The position numbers and the translations under genes are program-made. A stretch of 64,000 nt of DNA from Streptomyces sp. TRM68367 (GTDB lineage Bacteria; Actinomycetota; Actinomycetes; Streptomycetales; Streptomycetaceae): NCBI RefSeq assembly GCF_014495685.1, contig NZ_JACTVI010000040.1, positions 1-64,000 of the forward strand. The letters are read 5' to 3'. The first letter of the stretch is position 1. The number at the start of each line of letters is the position of its first letter. Of the stretch, positions 7,938 through 16,828 are shown in pieces. The notes beneath the pieces are model-generated. The model ran no database searches and was not told where the DNA came from. It worked only from the letters and a program-made list of their open reading frames with translations.

Positions 7938-9863
7938 CTACCTCTCGTACAGCCTTTCCACGTCCTCCGCGAAGTCCCGCATGATCTGCTGGCGCCGCAG
8001 CTTCATCGACGGGGTCAGGTGGCCCGAGTGCTCCGTGAAGTCGACGGGGAGGACGGTGAAGCGGCGGATGGACTCCGGGCGGGAGACCAGCTTGTTGGCC
8101 TCGTCCACCGCTCGTTGCAGCACGGCCCTCAGTTCCGGGTCGTCCACGAGGAGTGTCGGCGGCACCGGATGCTTGCCGTGCATGCGGCGCCAGTGGGTGA
8201 TGCCGTCGGGGTCGAGGGTGATCAGCGCGGTGATGTAGGGGCGGCCGTCGCCGAGCACCATGGACTGGGAGATCAGGGGGTGGGAGCGCAGCCAGTTCTC
8301 CAGCGGGGCGGGGGCCACGCTCTTGCCGCCCGCGGTGATCAGCATCTCCTTCTTGCGGCCGGTGATGGTGAGGTAGCCCTCCTCGTCCAGTTCGCCGATG
8401 TCGCCGGTGGGCAGCCAGCCGTCGGGGGCCGCGGGGACGACGCCCCCCGCCGAGGGGTCCCAGTAGCCGCGCAGGACGTTGTCGCCGGCGATGAGGATCT
8501 CGCCGTCGGAGGCGATGCGGACCCGGGTGCCGGGCATCGGCCAGCCCACCGTGCCCAGGCGGGGTTTCAGCGGGGGCGTCACCGTGGACGCGCCGGTCGT
8601 CTCGGTCAGGCCGTAGCCCTCGAAGATCTCAATGCCGGCGCCGGCGAAGAACGCGGCCAGCCGAACGCCCAGCGGGGAGCCGCCGCAGATGGCGTAACGG
8701 ACCCGGCCGCCCATGGCGTTGCGGATCCGGCGGTAGACCAGCGGGTCGTAGAAGGCGCGAGCCGTCTTCAGGGCGCGGGAGGGGCCGCTGCCGGTGCCCG
8801 TCTTCCCGGCCTCCACGGCCTCGCCGTACCGCCGCGCCACCGACACCGCCCGGTCGAACGACGTCACCCGGCCGCCCGCCTCGGCCTTGGCTCGCGCGGT
8901 GTTGAAGACCTTCTCCAGCATGTACGGGATGGCCAGCAGGCACGTCGGCCGGAAGGAGGCCAGGTCCGGCAGCAGCTCGTCCGCCTTGATGCTCGGCGCG
9001 TGGCCCAGCCGCACCCGAGCGCGGATGCAGGCGATGGCCACCATGCGGCCGAAGATGTGCGACATGGGCAGGAAGAGCAGGACCGAGGCCTCCTCGCTGG
9101 TGCGCGCCCGGAAGACCGGGTAGAGCAGCTCGATCGCGTTGTCCACCTCGGCGAAGAAGTTGCCATGGGTCAGGACGCAGCCCTTCGGGCGGCCCGTCGT
9201 GCCCGACGTGTAGACCAGCGTCGCGAGCGTGCCCGGGCCCAGCATCCCGCGGCGTACGTCGACCTCCTGGTCCCGGGCGCCCTGCGCACCCAGCTCCATC
9301 AGCCGCTCCACGTGGCCCTTCTCCATCACCCACAGGTGCCGCAGGTCCGGTATCCGCTCCCGCTCGGGGCCGAGCGCCGCGGCCTGGCCGGCGGTCTCCG
9401 TGAGCAGGGCCACCGCGCCGGAGTCCTGGAGGATCCAGCGGGCCTGGTAGACGGACGAGGTGGGGTAGATGGGCACGGTCACCAGGCCGGCCGCCCACGC
9501 GGCGAAGTCGAGCAGCGTCCACTCGTACGTCGTCCGCGACATGACCGCGACCCGGTCGCCCGGCATCAGTCCCTCGGCGACCAGTCCCCGCGCGAGCGCC
9601 AGCACCTGCTCGGCGAACTCGGCCGCCGTGACGTCCCACCACTTCCCGTCCGGCCCCTTGCGGCTGAGCACCACGGCATCCGGTGCCGCGGCCGCGTTGT
9701 CGAACGGCAGGTCGGCGAGCGAGCCGTGCGTCCACGGCGGCGCGAGCGGCGGTACGGCCGCCTCCCGTACGACTCCGTCCAGCCGGCGCGTCTCGGGCTC
9801 CACGAGGACCGGTCCTTCTCCGTACGCGTCGCCGTAGGCGGAGGAGGGATAGGCAGTGGACAC
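7938..9863 (-). CDS. Long-chain fatty-acid--CoA ligase (AMP-forming)
   Basis: A 641-residue ANL-superfamily ligase activating fatty acids as acyl-AMP and then acyl-CoA for beta-oxidation or lipid synthesis. The P-loop YTSGTTGRPKGC lies near residue 195 and the GYGLTETTG motif near 420. TGDIGELDEEGYLTITGRKKEM with the K(E/G)MLITAGGK loop lies near 535-560. The GTG at 9863 (VSTAYPSS) has AGGAG upstream and is preferred to a longer start at 9905. Its length fits the bacterial FadD15-like group. It neighbours the thiolase on the same strand. Confidence 0.9.
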   Translation of the reverse strand: MSTAYPSSAYGDAYGEGPVLVEPETRRLDGVVREAAVPPLAPPWTHGSLADLPFDNAAAAPDAVVLSRKGPDGKWWDVTAAEFAEQVLALARGLVAEGLMPGDRVAVMSRTTYEWTLLDFAAWAAGLVTVPIYPTSSVYQARWILQDSGAVALLTETAGQAAALGPERERIPDLRHLWVMEKGHVERLMELGAQGARDQEVDVRRGMLGPGTLATLVYTSGTTGRPKGCVLTHGNFFAEVDNAIELLYPVFRARTSEEASVLLFLPMSHIFGRMVAIACIRARVRLGHAPSIKADELLPDLASFRPTCLLAIPYMLEKVFNTARAKAEAGGRVTSFDRAVSVARRYGEAVEAGKTGTGSGPSRALKTARAFYDPLVYRRIRNAMGGRVRYAICGGSPLGVRLAAFFAGAGIEIFEGYGLTETTGASTVTPPLKPRLGTVGWPMPGTRVRIASDGEILIAGDNVLRGYWDPSAGGVVPAAPDGWLPTGDIGELDEEGYLTITGRKKEMLITAGGKSVAPAPLENWLRSHPLISQSMVLGDGRPYITALITLDPDGITHWRRMHGKHPVPPTLLVDDPELRAVLQRAVDEANKLVSRPESIRRFTVLPVDFTEHSGHLTPSMKLRRQQIMRDFAEDVERLYER

Positions 9864-10074
9864 GGGCGGCTCCTGGGGCGTGCAGCGAAGAACTGCTTGC
9901 TGCATGACATACGTGCCTCGCGCACCGAGGCGCTCACCCGCGGGCCATGGAAAGAGGCGTTACCGCAGGTTAGGTAGGGGATCGTACGGCCGCCGCGTGA
10001 GGGGCCTGTGCGTGTTCGGGGGTGGTAGGGAGCCGGGTATGTGCAATCTCGGCGGTTACGTGAGGGTCATTCAG

Positions 10075-10176
10075 GTACGCTCCGGGATCGCCGTCACGTG
10101 CGTGCCAGGGCCGCCGTCACGCACGCTCCCGGGCCACCGTCACGCGCGCTCATGTGCGTTCCAGGATCGCCGTCAC
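10075..10176 (-). repeat. 23-bp tandem copies of the thiolase gene's 3' end
   Basis: On the minus strand the unit GTGACGGCGATCCTGGAACG (plus CAC) encodes the last residues VTAILER of the thiolase at 10154-10176. Three diverged 23-bp copies follow after a 10-base gap, at 10121-10143, 10098-10120 and 10075-10097, all beginning GTGACGG. Direct reading shows exact 23-base periodicity. Confidence 0.75.
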
Positions 10177-11436
10177 ACCCTGTCCGCCCGCCGCGCACAC
10201 CGAGACCAGCCCCCGTGCCGGCACGTCCCGTTCGGCCAGCAGTTTCGCCAGCGTCGCGACGATCCGGGCGCCGGTCGCGGCGAAGGGGTGGCCGGTCGCC
10301 AGCGACGAGCCCGCGACGTTCATGCGGGCGCGGTCCACAGGGGCCAGGCCCCGCTTCTCCCAGGCGGCCAGCGTCGCCAGCACCTGGGACGCGAACGCCT
10401 CGTGGATCTCGACGAGTTCGAAGGCCTCCAGTCCGAGTCCGGCCTTCTCCAGCATGCGCGGGACCGCGTACGCCGGCGCCATCAGCAGCCCGTCCTCGCC
10501 GTCGGCCACGTCGCCGTGCACGAAGTCCACGGCCGCCGTCTCGTACGCCGTGAGATACGCCAGCGGTTCCAGACCCCGCCGGGAGGCCCACTCCTCGCTC
10601 GCCAGCAGCACGACCGCCGCCCCGTCCGTCAGCGGCGTCGAATTGCCGGCCGTCATGGTCGGGTTGGGCCCGTCGAGGCCGAACACCGGCTTCAGGGCGG
10701 TGAGTTTCTCCGGGGTCGAGCCGGGACGCAGGTTCTGGTCGCGGGCCAGGCCCCGGAAGGGCAGGACCAGGTCCTGGAAGAGGCCGCGTTCGTACGCCGC
10801 CGCCAGCCGCTGGTGACTGGCCGCCGCCAGCTCGTCCTGGGCCTCGCGGCCGATGCCCCAGGCGCGGGCGGTCACGGCGGCGTGCTCGCCCATGGACAGG
10901 CCGGTGCGCGGCTCGGCGTTGCGCGGGATGTCGGGGATGAGGTGGGACGGCCGGACGCGGGCCAGCGCCTTCATCCGGCCGCCCAGTGACCTGGCCCGCC
11001 GCGCCTGAAGCAGGATCCGCCGCAGGGAGTCGTTCACGCCGAGCGGCGCGTCGCTCGCCGTGTCCGCGCCGCCCGCGATCGCCGCCTCGGTCTGCCCGAG
11101 GGCGATCTTGTTGGCGGCGGCGATGACGGCCTGGAGCCCGGTGCCGCAGGCCTGCTGGATGTCGTACGCCGGAGTGCGCGCGTCCAGCGCCGAGCCGAGG
11201 ACCGTCTCGCGGGCGAGGTTGAAGTCGCGGCTGTGCTTGAGCACCGCACCGGCGACCAACTCCCCCACGGCGCCGGGCTCCTGGATGTCGTAGCGCTCGA
11301 CGAGCGCGTTGACGGCCGCCGTGAGCATCTCCTGGTTCGAGGCGGTGGCGTACGGCCCGTCGGAGCGGGCGAACGGGATGCGGGCGCCGCCGATGACCGC
11401 GACCCGGCGTGTCTCCTGCGGGTTCACAGGGCTCAC
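10150..11436 (-). CDS. Acetyl-CoA acyltransferase (thiolase, FadA2-like)
   Basis: A 428-residue thiolase catalysing the thiolytic step of beta-oxidation (3-oxoacyl-CoA + CoA). The nucleophile lies in QQACGTG (Cys97), the histidine in GHPFAATG and the acid/base cysteine in VCAAGGQG. NEAFA is replaced by HEAFA, as in the FadI/FadA2 branch. It is divergent from the fabG4-maoC fusion, and in mycobacteria fadA2, fabG4 and htdX form one cluster. A small palindrome lies between the two starts. Confidence 0.9.
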   Translation of the reverse strand: MSPVNPQETRRVAVIGGARIPFARSDGPYATASNQEMLTAAVNALVERYDIQEPGAVGELVAGAVLKHSRDFNLARETVLGSALDARTPAYDIQQACGTGLQAVIAAANKIALGQTEAAIAGGADTASDAPLGVNDSLRRILLQARRARSLGGRMKALARVRPSHLIPDIPRNAEPRTGLSMGEHAAVTARAWGIGREAQDELAAASHQRLAAAYERGLFQDLVLPFRGLARDQNLRPGSTPEKLTALKPVFGLDGPNPTMTAGNSTPLTDGAAVVLLASEEWASRRGLEPLAYLTAYETAAVDFVHGDVADGEDGLLMAPAYAVPRMLEKAGLGLEAFELVEIHEAFASQVLATLAAWEKRGLAPVDRARMNVAGSSLATGHPFAATGARIVATLAKLLAERDVPARGLVSVCAAGGQGVTAILERT

Positions 11437-11466
11437 CTCGACCCACTCCTCACGTTTGACGTAGGC

Positions 11467-11479
11467 TTACCTCCGGTAA
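11467..11479. promoter_or_regulatory. Palindrome in the thiolase/fabG intergenic region
   Basis: TTACC-TCC-GGTAA is a 5-3-5 inverted repeat, 31 bases from the thiolase start and 45 from the fabG start, next to a TTGACG box at 11456. It is a candidate operator for the TetR protein encoded at 12850-13500. Confidence 0.4.
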
Positions 11480-11523
11480 CACCTTACTCCAGGGTCAGAA
11501 TTTGAGGGGCCCGGGAGTCGGAC

Positions 11524-12846
11524 ATGGTCGACCGCTATCTGCGCTTCACCGGCACGGCTCCTGGCCGGTTCCTGACCCGCCGCCTCGGGTTGCCCCAGCC
11601 GGCCGCGCTGAAACGCTGGTCACCGGAGCATCCCGACCTGGGCGGTGACCTCCTCCACCGCACCGCCGGAACGTCCGACCTGGACCTCGGGTTCCCGGGT
11701 CTGACCTCGGCCGTCTCCGAGAATGCCCTCGCCGCCGCCGTCCTGGACACCACCGGCGTGCGGACCGCCGAGGACCTCGCCGAAGTGCACGCGGCCCTGC
11801 ATCCGGTCGTACGGTCGATCGCCGCGAGCGGCCGGGTCGTCGTCCTGGGCGCCCCGCCGGACCCCGCCGACCACCATCAGGCCGCCGCTCAGCAGGCCCT
11901 GGAGGGCTTCACGCGCTCGCTCGGCAAGGAGATCGGCCGGGGCAGGACCGTGAACCTGGTCCGGCTGACCGACGCGCACGCCGCCGAGTCCACCCTCCGC
12001 TTCCTGCTCTCCCCCAAGTCCGCCCACGTCAGCGGCCAGGTGATCCACGTCGCCGCCCACACGGTCGACGCCCCCGCCGACCGGGACCGTCCCCTCGCCG
12101 GCCGTACCGCCCTGGTCACCGGCGCCGCGCGCGGCATCGGTACGGCCGTCGCCGAGACGCTGGCCAGGGACGGCGCCCGGTTGGTCGTCCTCGACGTGCC
12201 GTCGGCTCTCGAAGCGGCCGAGCGGGTGGCCGGCCGGCTCGGCGGCGGCGCCTGCGCCCTTGCCCTCGACATCACCGCCGCCGACGCGGGCGAGCGGATC
12301 GCCGAGGCCCTCCCGGACGGACTGGACGTACGAACTCACCGTGTACGTCGAGGGGCTGGCGCCGCACCGGCGCGGGACCGAGGCGACGGTCGTCACGGAG
12401 GTGCGGGACGGCGGGAGGTCGTGTGGGAGTCGCGCAGCACGTATCTGGCCCGGCACCGCACCCACGGCCGTCCGGCAACGCCGGCGGAAGACCGGGAGCC
12501 GCTGCCGCCCGTCGCCGAGTGGCAGCTCGCCGGGGACGTGGGCCGGCGCTACGGCGCCGCGTCCGGGGACCGCAACCCGATCCACCTGCACCCGCTCACC
12601 GCCCGCCTGTTCGGCTTCCCGCGCGCCATCGCGCACGGCATGTGGACCGTGGCCCACTGTCTCGCCGCACACGGCACACCCGCGGCCTGCTTCGTGCGAG
12701 CCGACTTCAGGGCGCCGGTGCTGCTGCCGGGGACGGTGACGTACGCGGCTCAGGGGGCGCGGTTCGAGCTGCGGGGCGGGCGGGGGAGAATTCACGTGAC
12801 GGGGCACGTGAACCCGCTGGTCTCAGGGACCTTCGACCGGGGCTGA
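11524..12846 (+). pseudogene. FabG4-like reductase fused to MaoC hydratase by deletion
   Basis: Residues 1-270 match high-molecular-weight 3-oxoacyl-ACP reductase (FabG4 type): LGLPQPAALKR near the N-terminus and the NAD-binding site LVTGAARGIG near residue 198. It breaks at PDGLDV (about 12330), before the SDR Ser-Tyr-Lys active site. The following bases, read one frame over, give YELTVYVEGLAPHRRGTEAT, part of a MaoC-type 3-hydroxyacyl dehydratase (HtdX-like). Near 12412 a one-base loss in a G run returns to the first frame, and the MaoC hot-dog end follows (SGDRNPIHLHP, FGFPRAIAHGMW). One long open frame of 440 codons therefore spans two damaged genes. The reductase lacks catalysis. The dehydratase keeps its hydratase motif but lacks its N-terminal half. 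Confidence 0.85.
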
Positions 12847-12849
12847 GCC

Positions 12850-13500
12850 TCAGGCGCCATCCGCCGGCGGCGACCACGGCCGCCCGTCCATCAGGCTCCC
12901 CAACCCCGCCCACGCGAAGTTCATCAGCGTCGCCGCCGTCTGCTTGGCTCTGACTCCCTCCGTGGCGTTGGCCCAGTCGGCGAGCGACTCGGCCGCACCG
13001 ACCAGGGCCTCGGCGAGCCCGGCGACCTCCCGCTCGGGCATCTCGGGGTCGCGGTGTGCGGCGCGCGCGGCGGCGAGGATCAGCTCGGTCACGAACGCCA
13101 CGATCTCCTCGCGCATCGCGGCGACCTCGGCGGCGAACGGCTCGCCGTGGGTGCGCGCCTGGAGGTGCAGCACCGACCAGCCGTCCGGGTTCTGCGCGGT
13201 GTGCGTGAAGAACGCCGTGAGCCCGTCCCAGAGTTGGCGGTCGGCGGGCAGTCCGGGCCGTACGCCCGTGCGCACCGCCTCGGTGAGGGCCTTGGCCTCA
13301 CGGCGGATGCACGCGGTGAACAGGTGGTCCTTGGAGTTCAGGTACAGATAGACCAGCGGCTTGGACACCCCGGCCAGTTCGGCTATCTCGTCCATCGACG
13401 CGGCCATGTACCCCCGCTGGCCGAAGGTCTGCACGGCGGCATCCAGCATTTGCTGCTCACGGACCGCACGCGGCATCCGCTTGGTCTTGACGGCACCCAT
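12850..13500 (-). CDS. TetR-family regulator
   Basis: A 216-residue TetR/AcrR repressor. The N-terminal HTH is clear (EQQMLDAAVQTFGQRGY, then IAELAGVSKPLVYLYLNSKD), followed by a helical ligand domain. Its end converges on the fabG4-maoC remnant with only 3 bases between stops. The neighbouring beta-oxidation genes suggest it controls fatty-acid genes with an acyl-CoA ligand, which is inference. Confidence 0.85.
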   Translation of the reverse strand: MGAVKTKRMPRAVREQQMLDAAVQTFGQRGYMAASMDEIAELAGVSKPLVYLYLNSKDHLFTACIRREAKALTEAVRTGVRPGLPADRQLWDGLTAFFTHTAQNPDGWSVLHLQARTHGEPFAAEVAAMREEIVAFVTELILAAARAAHRDPEMPEREVAGLAEALVGAAESLADWANATEGVRAKQTAATLMNFAWAGLGSLMDGRPWSPPADGA

Positions 13501-13565
13501 GCGGATCAGCGTACGGTCCGTGCGGCCCTGTCAGCCCGTCAGCTTCCGTCCCACGCCGCGGAGCA

Positions 13566-14861
13566 TCAGGTCGCGGCAGCCACCCGCTGCGGCTCCTCCA
13601 CCGGCGACGCGGCGACCGCCTCGTACGCCTTCCGGTCGAGCAGGCCCTCGCGGGCCGAGACCAGGACCGGTACCAGGGCCTGTCCGGCAACGTTGGTGGC
13701 GGTGCGGATCATGTCCAGGATCGGGTCGATGGCTAGCAGCAGGCCGACGCCCTCCATGGGCAGGCCGAGCGTGGACAGGGTGAGCGTCAGCATCACGGTC
13801 GCGCCGGTCAGACCGGCCGTGGCGGCGGAGCCGACCACCGACACGAAGGCGATCAGCAGGTAGTCGCCGATGCCGAGCCGCAGGTCGAAGATCTGCGCGA
13901 CGAAGATCGCGGCGATCGCCGGGTAGATCGCGGCGCAGCCGTCCATCTTCGTGGTCGCGCCGAACGGGACGGCGAAGGACGCGTACTCGCGCGGCACGCC
14001 CAGGCGCTCGGTGACCTTCTGGGTCAGCGGCATCGTGCCCACCGAGGAGCGGGAGACGAAGGCCAGCTGGATCGCGGGCCAGGCGCCCTTGAAGAACTGG
14101 ACCGGGTTGACCTTGGCGACGGTGGCGAGCAGCGTCGGGTAGACCCCCAAGAGTACGATCAGGCAGCCGACGTAGATGTCGGCGGTGAAGGTGGCGTACT
14201 TGCCGATCAGGTCCCAGCCGTAGGTGGCGATGGCGTTGCCGATGAGGCCGACGGTGCCGAGCGGGGCGAGCCGGATGACCCACCACAGGGCCTTCTGGAG
14301 CAGCTCAAGGACGGACTCGCTCAGGGTGAGGATCGGCTGGGCCTTCTCGCCGAGCTGGAGGGCCGCGATACCGGCGACGGCGGCCATGAAGACGATCTGC
14401 AGCACGTTCAGCTGGGTGAACGGTGTGATCACGTCGGTCGGGATGATGCCGGTCAGGAAGTCGATCCAGGAACCGGTCGTCTTGGGCTTCGCGCCGTCCT
14501 GCGGGGTGAGGCCGGTGCCGGCGCCCGGGTTGGTGAGGAGTCCGATGACCAGGCCGATGCTCACCGCGATCAGCGAAGTGATCATGAACCAGAGGAGGGT
14601 GCGGGAGGCCAGGCGGGCCGCGTTGTTGACCTTCCGCAGGTTGGTGACCGAGACCAGGATCGCGAAGAAGACGAGCGGGGCGACGGCGAGCTTCAGCAGG
14701 CCGACGAACGTGTCGCCGACCTTCTCCAGGGTCGTCACCAGCCAGGACACGTCCTGGCTGCGGGCTGTCCAGCCGAGCAGGACACCCAGGACGAGACCGG
14801 CGAGTATCTGGGCCCAGAAGGGCACCTTGGGCAGCTTGACGGACTTCGTGTTCGTGGACAC
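13566..14861 (-). CDS. Dicarboxylate/amino acid:cation symporter (DAACS)
   Basis: A 431-residue GltP/DctA-type secondary transporter of the SDF family, importing C4-dicarboxylates or acidic amino acids with Na+ or H+ across the plasma membrane. About eight membrane segments and two re-entrant loops are visible. Diagnostic motifs are SRSSVGTMPLTQ (about residue 270, the serine-rich hairpin), PFGATTKMDG (about 297) and a conserved VGSAATAGLTGAT near 340. It starts MSTNTKSVKLPKVPF. It is followed on the same strand by the TetR gene after 65 bases but shares no obvious pathway with it. Confidence 0.9.
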   Translation of the reverse strand: MSTNTKSVKLPKVPFWAQILAGLVLGVLLGWTARSQDVSWLVTTLEKVGDTFVGLLKLAVAPLVFFAILVSVTNLRKVNNAARLASRTLLWFMITSLIAVSIGLVIGLLTNPGAGTGLTPQDGAKPKTTGSWIDFLTGIIPTDVITPFTQLNVLQIVFMAAVAGIAALQLGEKAQPILTLSESVLELLQKALWWVIRLAPLGTVGLIGNAIATYGWDLIGKYATFTADIYVGCLIVLLGVYPTLLATVAKVNPVQFFKGAWPAIQLAFVSRSSVGTMPLTQKVTERLGVPREYASFAVPFGATTKMDGCAAIYPAIAAIFVAQIFDLRLGIGDYLLIAFVSVVGSAATAGLTGATVMLTLTLSTLGLPMEGVGLLLAIDPILDMIRTATNVAGQALVPVLVSAREGLLDRKAYEAVAASPVEEPQRVAAAT

Positions 14862-15105
14862 GGACAGGCTCCGTTGGGGACGCGTAGGGGCTGACGTGGA
14901 GAACGGGTGGGAGGAACGTCAGGGGCGACACTTCGCGGACGCGCACCGGCAGAGGTCCACGTGCAGGCGCGCCACGAGCACAGCGCTCCGGGGCGTGGAG
15001 GGCACGACTGCTGGCTTCATGCACACGACTTTAACACCGTAGCTTTAGGGAACCCATAGCCTGGCTTTGAGAGGCTGGGCGGCAGAATGACCCACACATC
15101 ACAAA

Positions 15106-15152
15106 GCGCCCTGGTTTCCGGGGGTTTCTGAAACCCCCGGAAACCAGGGCGC
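15106..15152. terminator. Perfect 22-bp hairpin
   Basis: GCGCCCTGGTTTCCGGGGG plus TTT pairs perfectly with its complement across a CTG loop: 22 pairs without mismatch, the longest stem in the window. It sits 43 bases after the DUF4229 stop on the minus strand and upstream of the symporter, so it most likely terminates the DUF4229 transcript. Confidence 0.75.
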
Positions 15153-15194
15153 CGTACGTTCTGTGACGAACCTTACGCAGCCCTTGGGCGCGCG

Positions 15195-15494
15195 CTACGA
15201 GGTCTGCCCCTGCGCGCGCGCCGAGTCGTCGGCCTCGTCCTCCTGGCTGCGGCTCGCATCCAGGTTGGCCTTCATGCGGTCGACCCTCTGCACGATCCGC
15301 ACGGACGCGCGGTCCCGCTCCTTGCGCAGGACGACGAAGCTGATCGGGGCCGAGATCACCAGCGACAGCAGGACGATCCACATGCCGTTGGACTCGCCGA
15401 GACCACGCGGGAAGACGCCGAAGTAGACGAGGCCCCAGACAGCGGCGAGGCAGCCCACGAAGATCCCGAGGCGCATCAGCGTGTAGCGGAGCAT
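15195..15494 (-). CDS. DUF4229 membrane protein
   Basis: A 99-residue small membrane protein. Two hydrophobic segments lie at about residues 7-27 and 37-57, followed by a charged cytoplasmic tail starting RKERDRASVRI and ending in acidic and polar residues. It matches DUF4229, a family of unknown function common next to menaquinone genes in Actinobacteria. This supports a membrane or quinone link, but no function is known. Confidence 0.8.
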   Translation of the reverse strand: MLRYTLMRLGIFVGCLAAVWGLVYFGVFPRGLGESNGMWIVLLSLVISAPISFVVLRKERDRASVRIVQRVDRMKANLDASRSQEDEADDSARAQGQTS

Positions 15495-15581
15495 CTCAAT
15501 CCACTCTTCCGTAACGGTCCGAATGTTCCCAAAGGGGCACCGTCCAGTGAAGCACGGTGGGCTGCGGATCTTGCAGGGGGG

Positions 15582-16106
15582 TCAGGTCAGCGGCAGCAGC
15601 ATGTGGATGTCGTCGCGGTCGTCGCCGGGCGCCACGCGGATCGCGGCGGGGATGCGGCCGACCTCCTTGTAGCCGCAGGAGCCGTAGAAGCGCTCGAGGC
15701 CGACGCCGCCGCGGCAGGTGAGCCGCATCGCCTCGATGCCGTCGAGGGAACGGGCCGCGTTCTCGGCGGCGGCGAGCAGGTCGCGGCCGTAGCCCATGCC
15801 CTGGTGCCGGGGGTGCACCATCACCGTGTACAGCCAGAGCCAGTGGGTCATCAGCCGGTGCGTGTTGAAGGTGAGGAACGCGGTGGCGGCCACCCGACCG
15901 TCCTCGTCGTGCCCGACGAGCAGCCGGACCCGGCCCTCCGCCATCGCCGCGAAGTGCTTCACCAGTTCCGGCCGGATGTCCTCCCGCATCACCGGCGGCA
16001 CGAAGCCGACGGCTCCGTCGGCGTTGGAGACGTCGGTCCACAGGTCGAGGAGGCCGTCACGCAGGTCGGGGGTCACGGAAGGGTCGAGGGTGAAGGTAAG
16101 GGGCAT
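15582..16106 (-). CDS. GNAT N-acetyltransferase
   Basis: A 174-residue GNAT-fold acetyltransferase. The acetyl-CoA binding motif A is VMVHPRHQGMGYGRDLLAA (about residues 97-115, RxxGxG pattern), and motif B is GLERFYGSCGYKEVG. The substrate is unknown. The start at MPLTFTLDP was chosen because the conserved domain begins there; no strong ribosome site is seen upstream. It is followed by the DUF4229 gene on the same strand after about 90 bases. Confidence 0.82.
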   Translation of the reverse strand: MPLTFTLDPSVTPDLRDGLLDLWTDVSNADGAVGFVPPVMREDIRPELVKHFAAMAEGRVRLLVGHDEDGRVAATAFLTFNTHRLMTHWLWLYTVMVHPRHQGMGYGRDLLAAAENAARSLDGIEAMRLTCRGGVGLERFYGSCGYKEVGRIPAAIRVAPGDDRDDIHMLLPLT

Positions 16107-16162
16107 GGGAGGAGCGTACGCATTACGACGCGCCCGCCCCAAAATACTCCAGCAACCGGACG

Positions 16163-16828
16163 TCAGGCGGCCGCGAGCACCTGCGCCGCCACCTTCAGAT
16201 CCGACACGAGACCCTCGTACGCCGCCCTCCGGTCCTCGTCGTCCTGCGCACGCAGGATCGACGACGGATGCACGGTCGCCACCAGCTTCTCCTGCCGCCC
16301 GTGGATCTCCCGCTCCAGCACCGCGCCGCGTGCCTGGCCGACGCGGAAGGACGAGCCGAGCAGCGCCCTGCCCGCGGTGGCGCCGAGTACGACGATCAAC
16401 TCCGGCTCCACGACGGCCAGCTCGGCGGCGAGCCAGGGGCCGCACGCCGTCATCTCGCGCAGGGTCGGGGCCTTGTGGATGCGGCGCTTGCGGGGCTCTG
16501 TCTGCGTGAACTTGAAGTGCTTGACGGCATTGGTGACGTAGGCGTCGCCGGGGTCGATGCCGGCCTCTTCCAGCGCCCGGTCCAGCAGCCGGCCCGCCGG
16601 GCCCACGAACGGCTTGCCCTGCCGGTCCTCCTGATCGCCGGGCTGCTCGCCGACCAGCATGACCCGGGCGTCCTTGTTGCCGGCGCCGAACACGGTCTGG
16701 GTCGCGTCCCGGTGCAGGGGGCAGCCGTGGCAGTCGGCGGCGGCCTTGCGCAGGGCGGTCAGACCGCCGCGGTCGGGGACGAAGGGTTCGGCGGTGTAGG
16801 CGTCCTCGGGCGCCTTGGTACTCACCAT
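16163..16828 (-). CDS. UdgX-type uracil-DNA binding glycosylase
   Basis: A 221-residue family-4-like uracil-DNA glycosylase. Motif A is GEQPGDQED (residues 60-68). The loop KRRIH (114-118) is the hallmark of UdgX, whose histidine (here His118) forms a covalent bond with the sugar after uracil removal in the studied mycobacterial enzyme. Motif B is TVHPSSILR. N-terminal CHGC is part of the expected Fe-S cluster. The role in uracil or AP-site repair is inferred from the family. It stands alone upstream of the GNAT gene. Confidence 0.88.
   Translation of the reverse strand: MVSTKAPEDAYTAEPFVPDRGGLTALRKAAADCHGCPLHRDATQTVFGAGNKDARVMLVGEQPGDQEDRQGKPFVGPAGRLLDRALEEAGIDPGDAYVTNAVKHFKFTQTEPRKRRIHKAPTLREMTACGPWLAAELAVVEPELIVVLGATAGRALLGSSFRVGQARGAVLEREIHGRQEKLVATVHPSSILRAQDDEDRRAAYEGLVSDLKVAAQVLAAA

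Noticed and set aside
7938..9977. Long plus-strand frame opposite the acyl-CoA ligase
   Set aside because: The minus strand carries all ligase motifs. The plus frame is an Arg/Gly/Asp-rich shadow.
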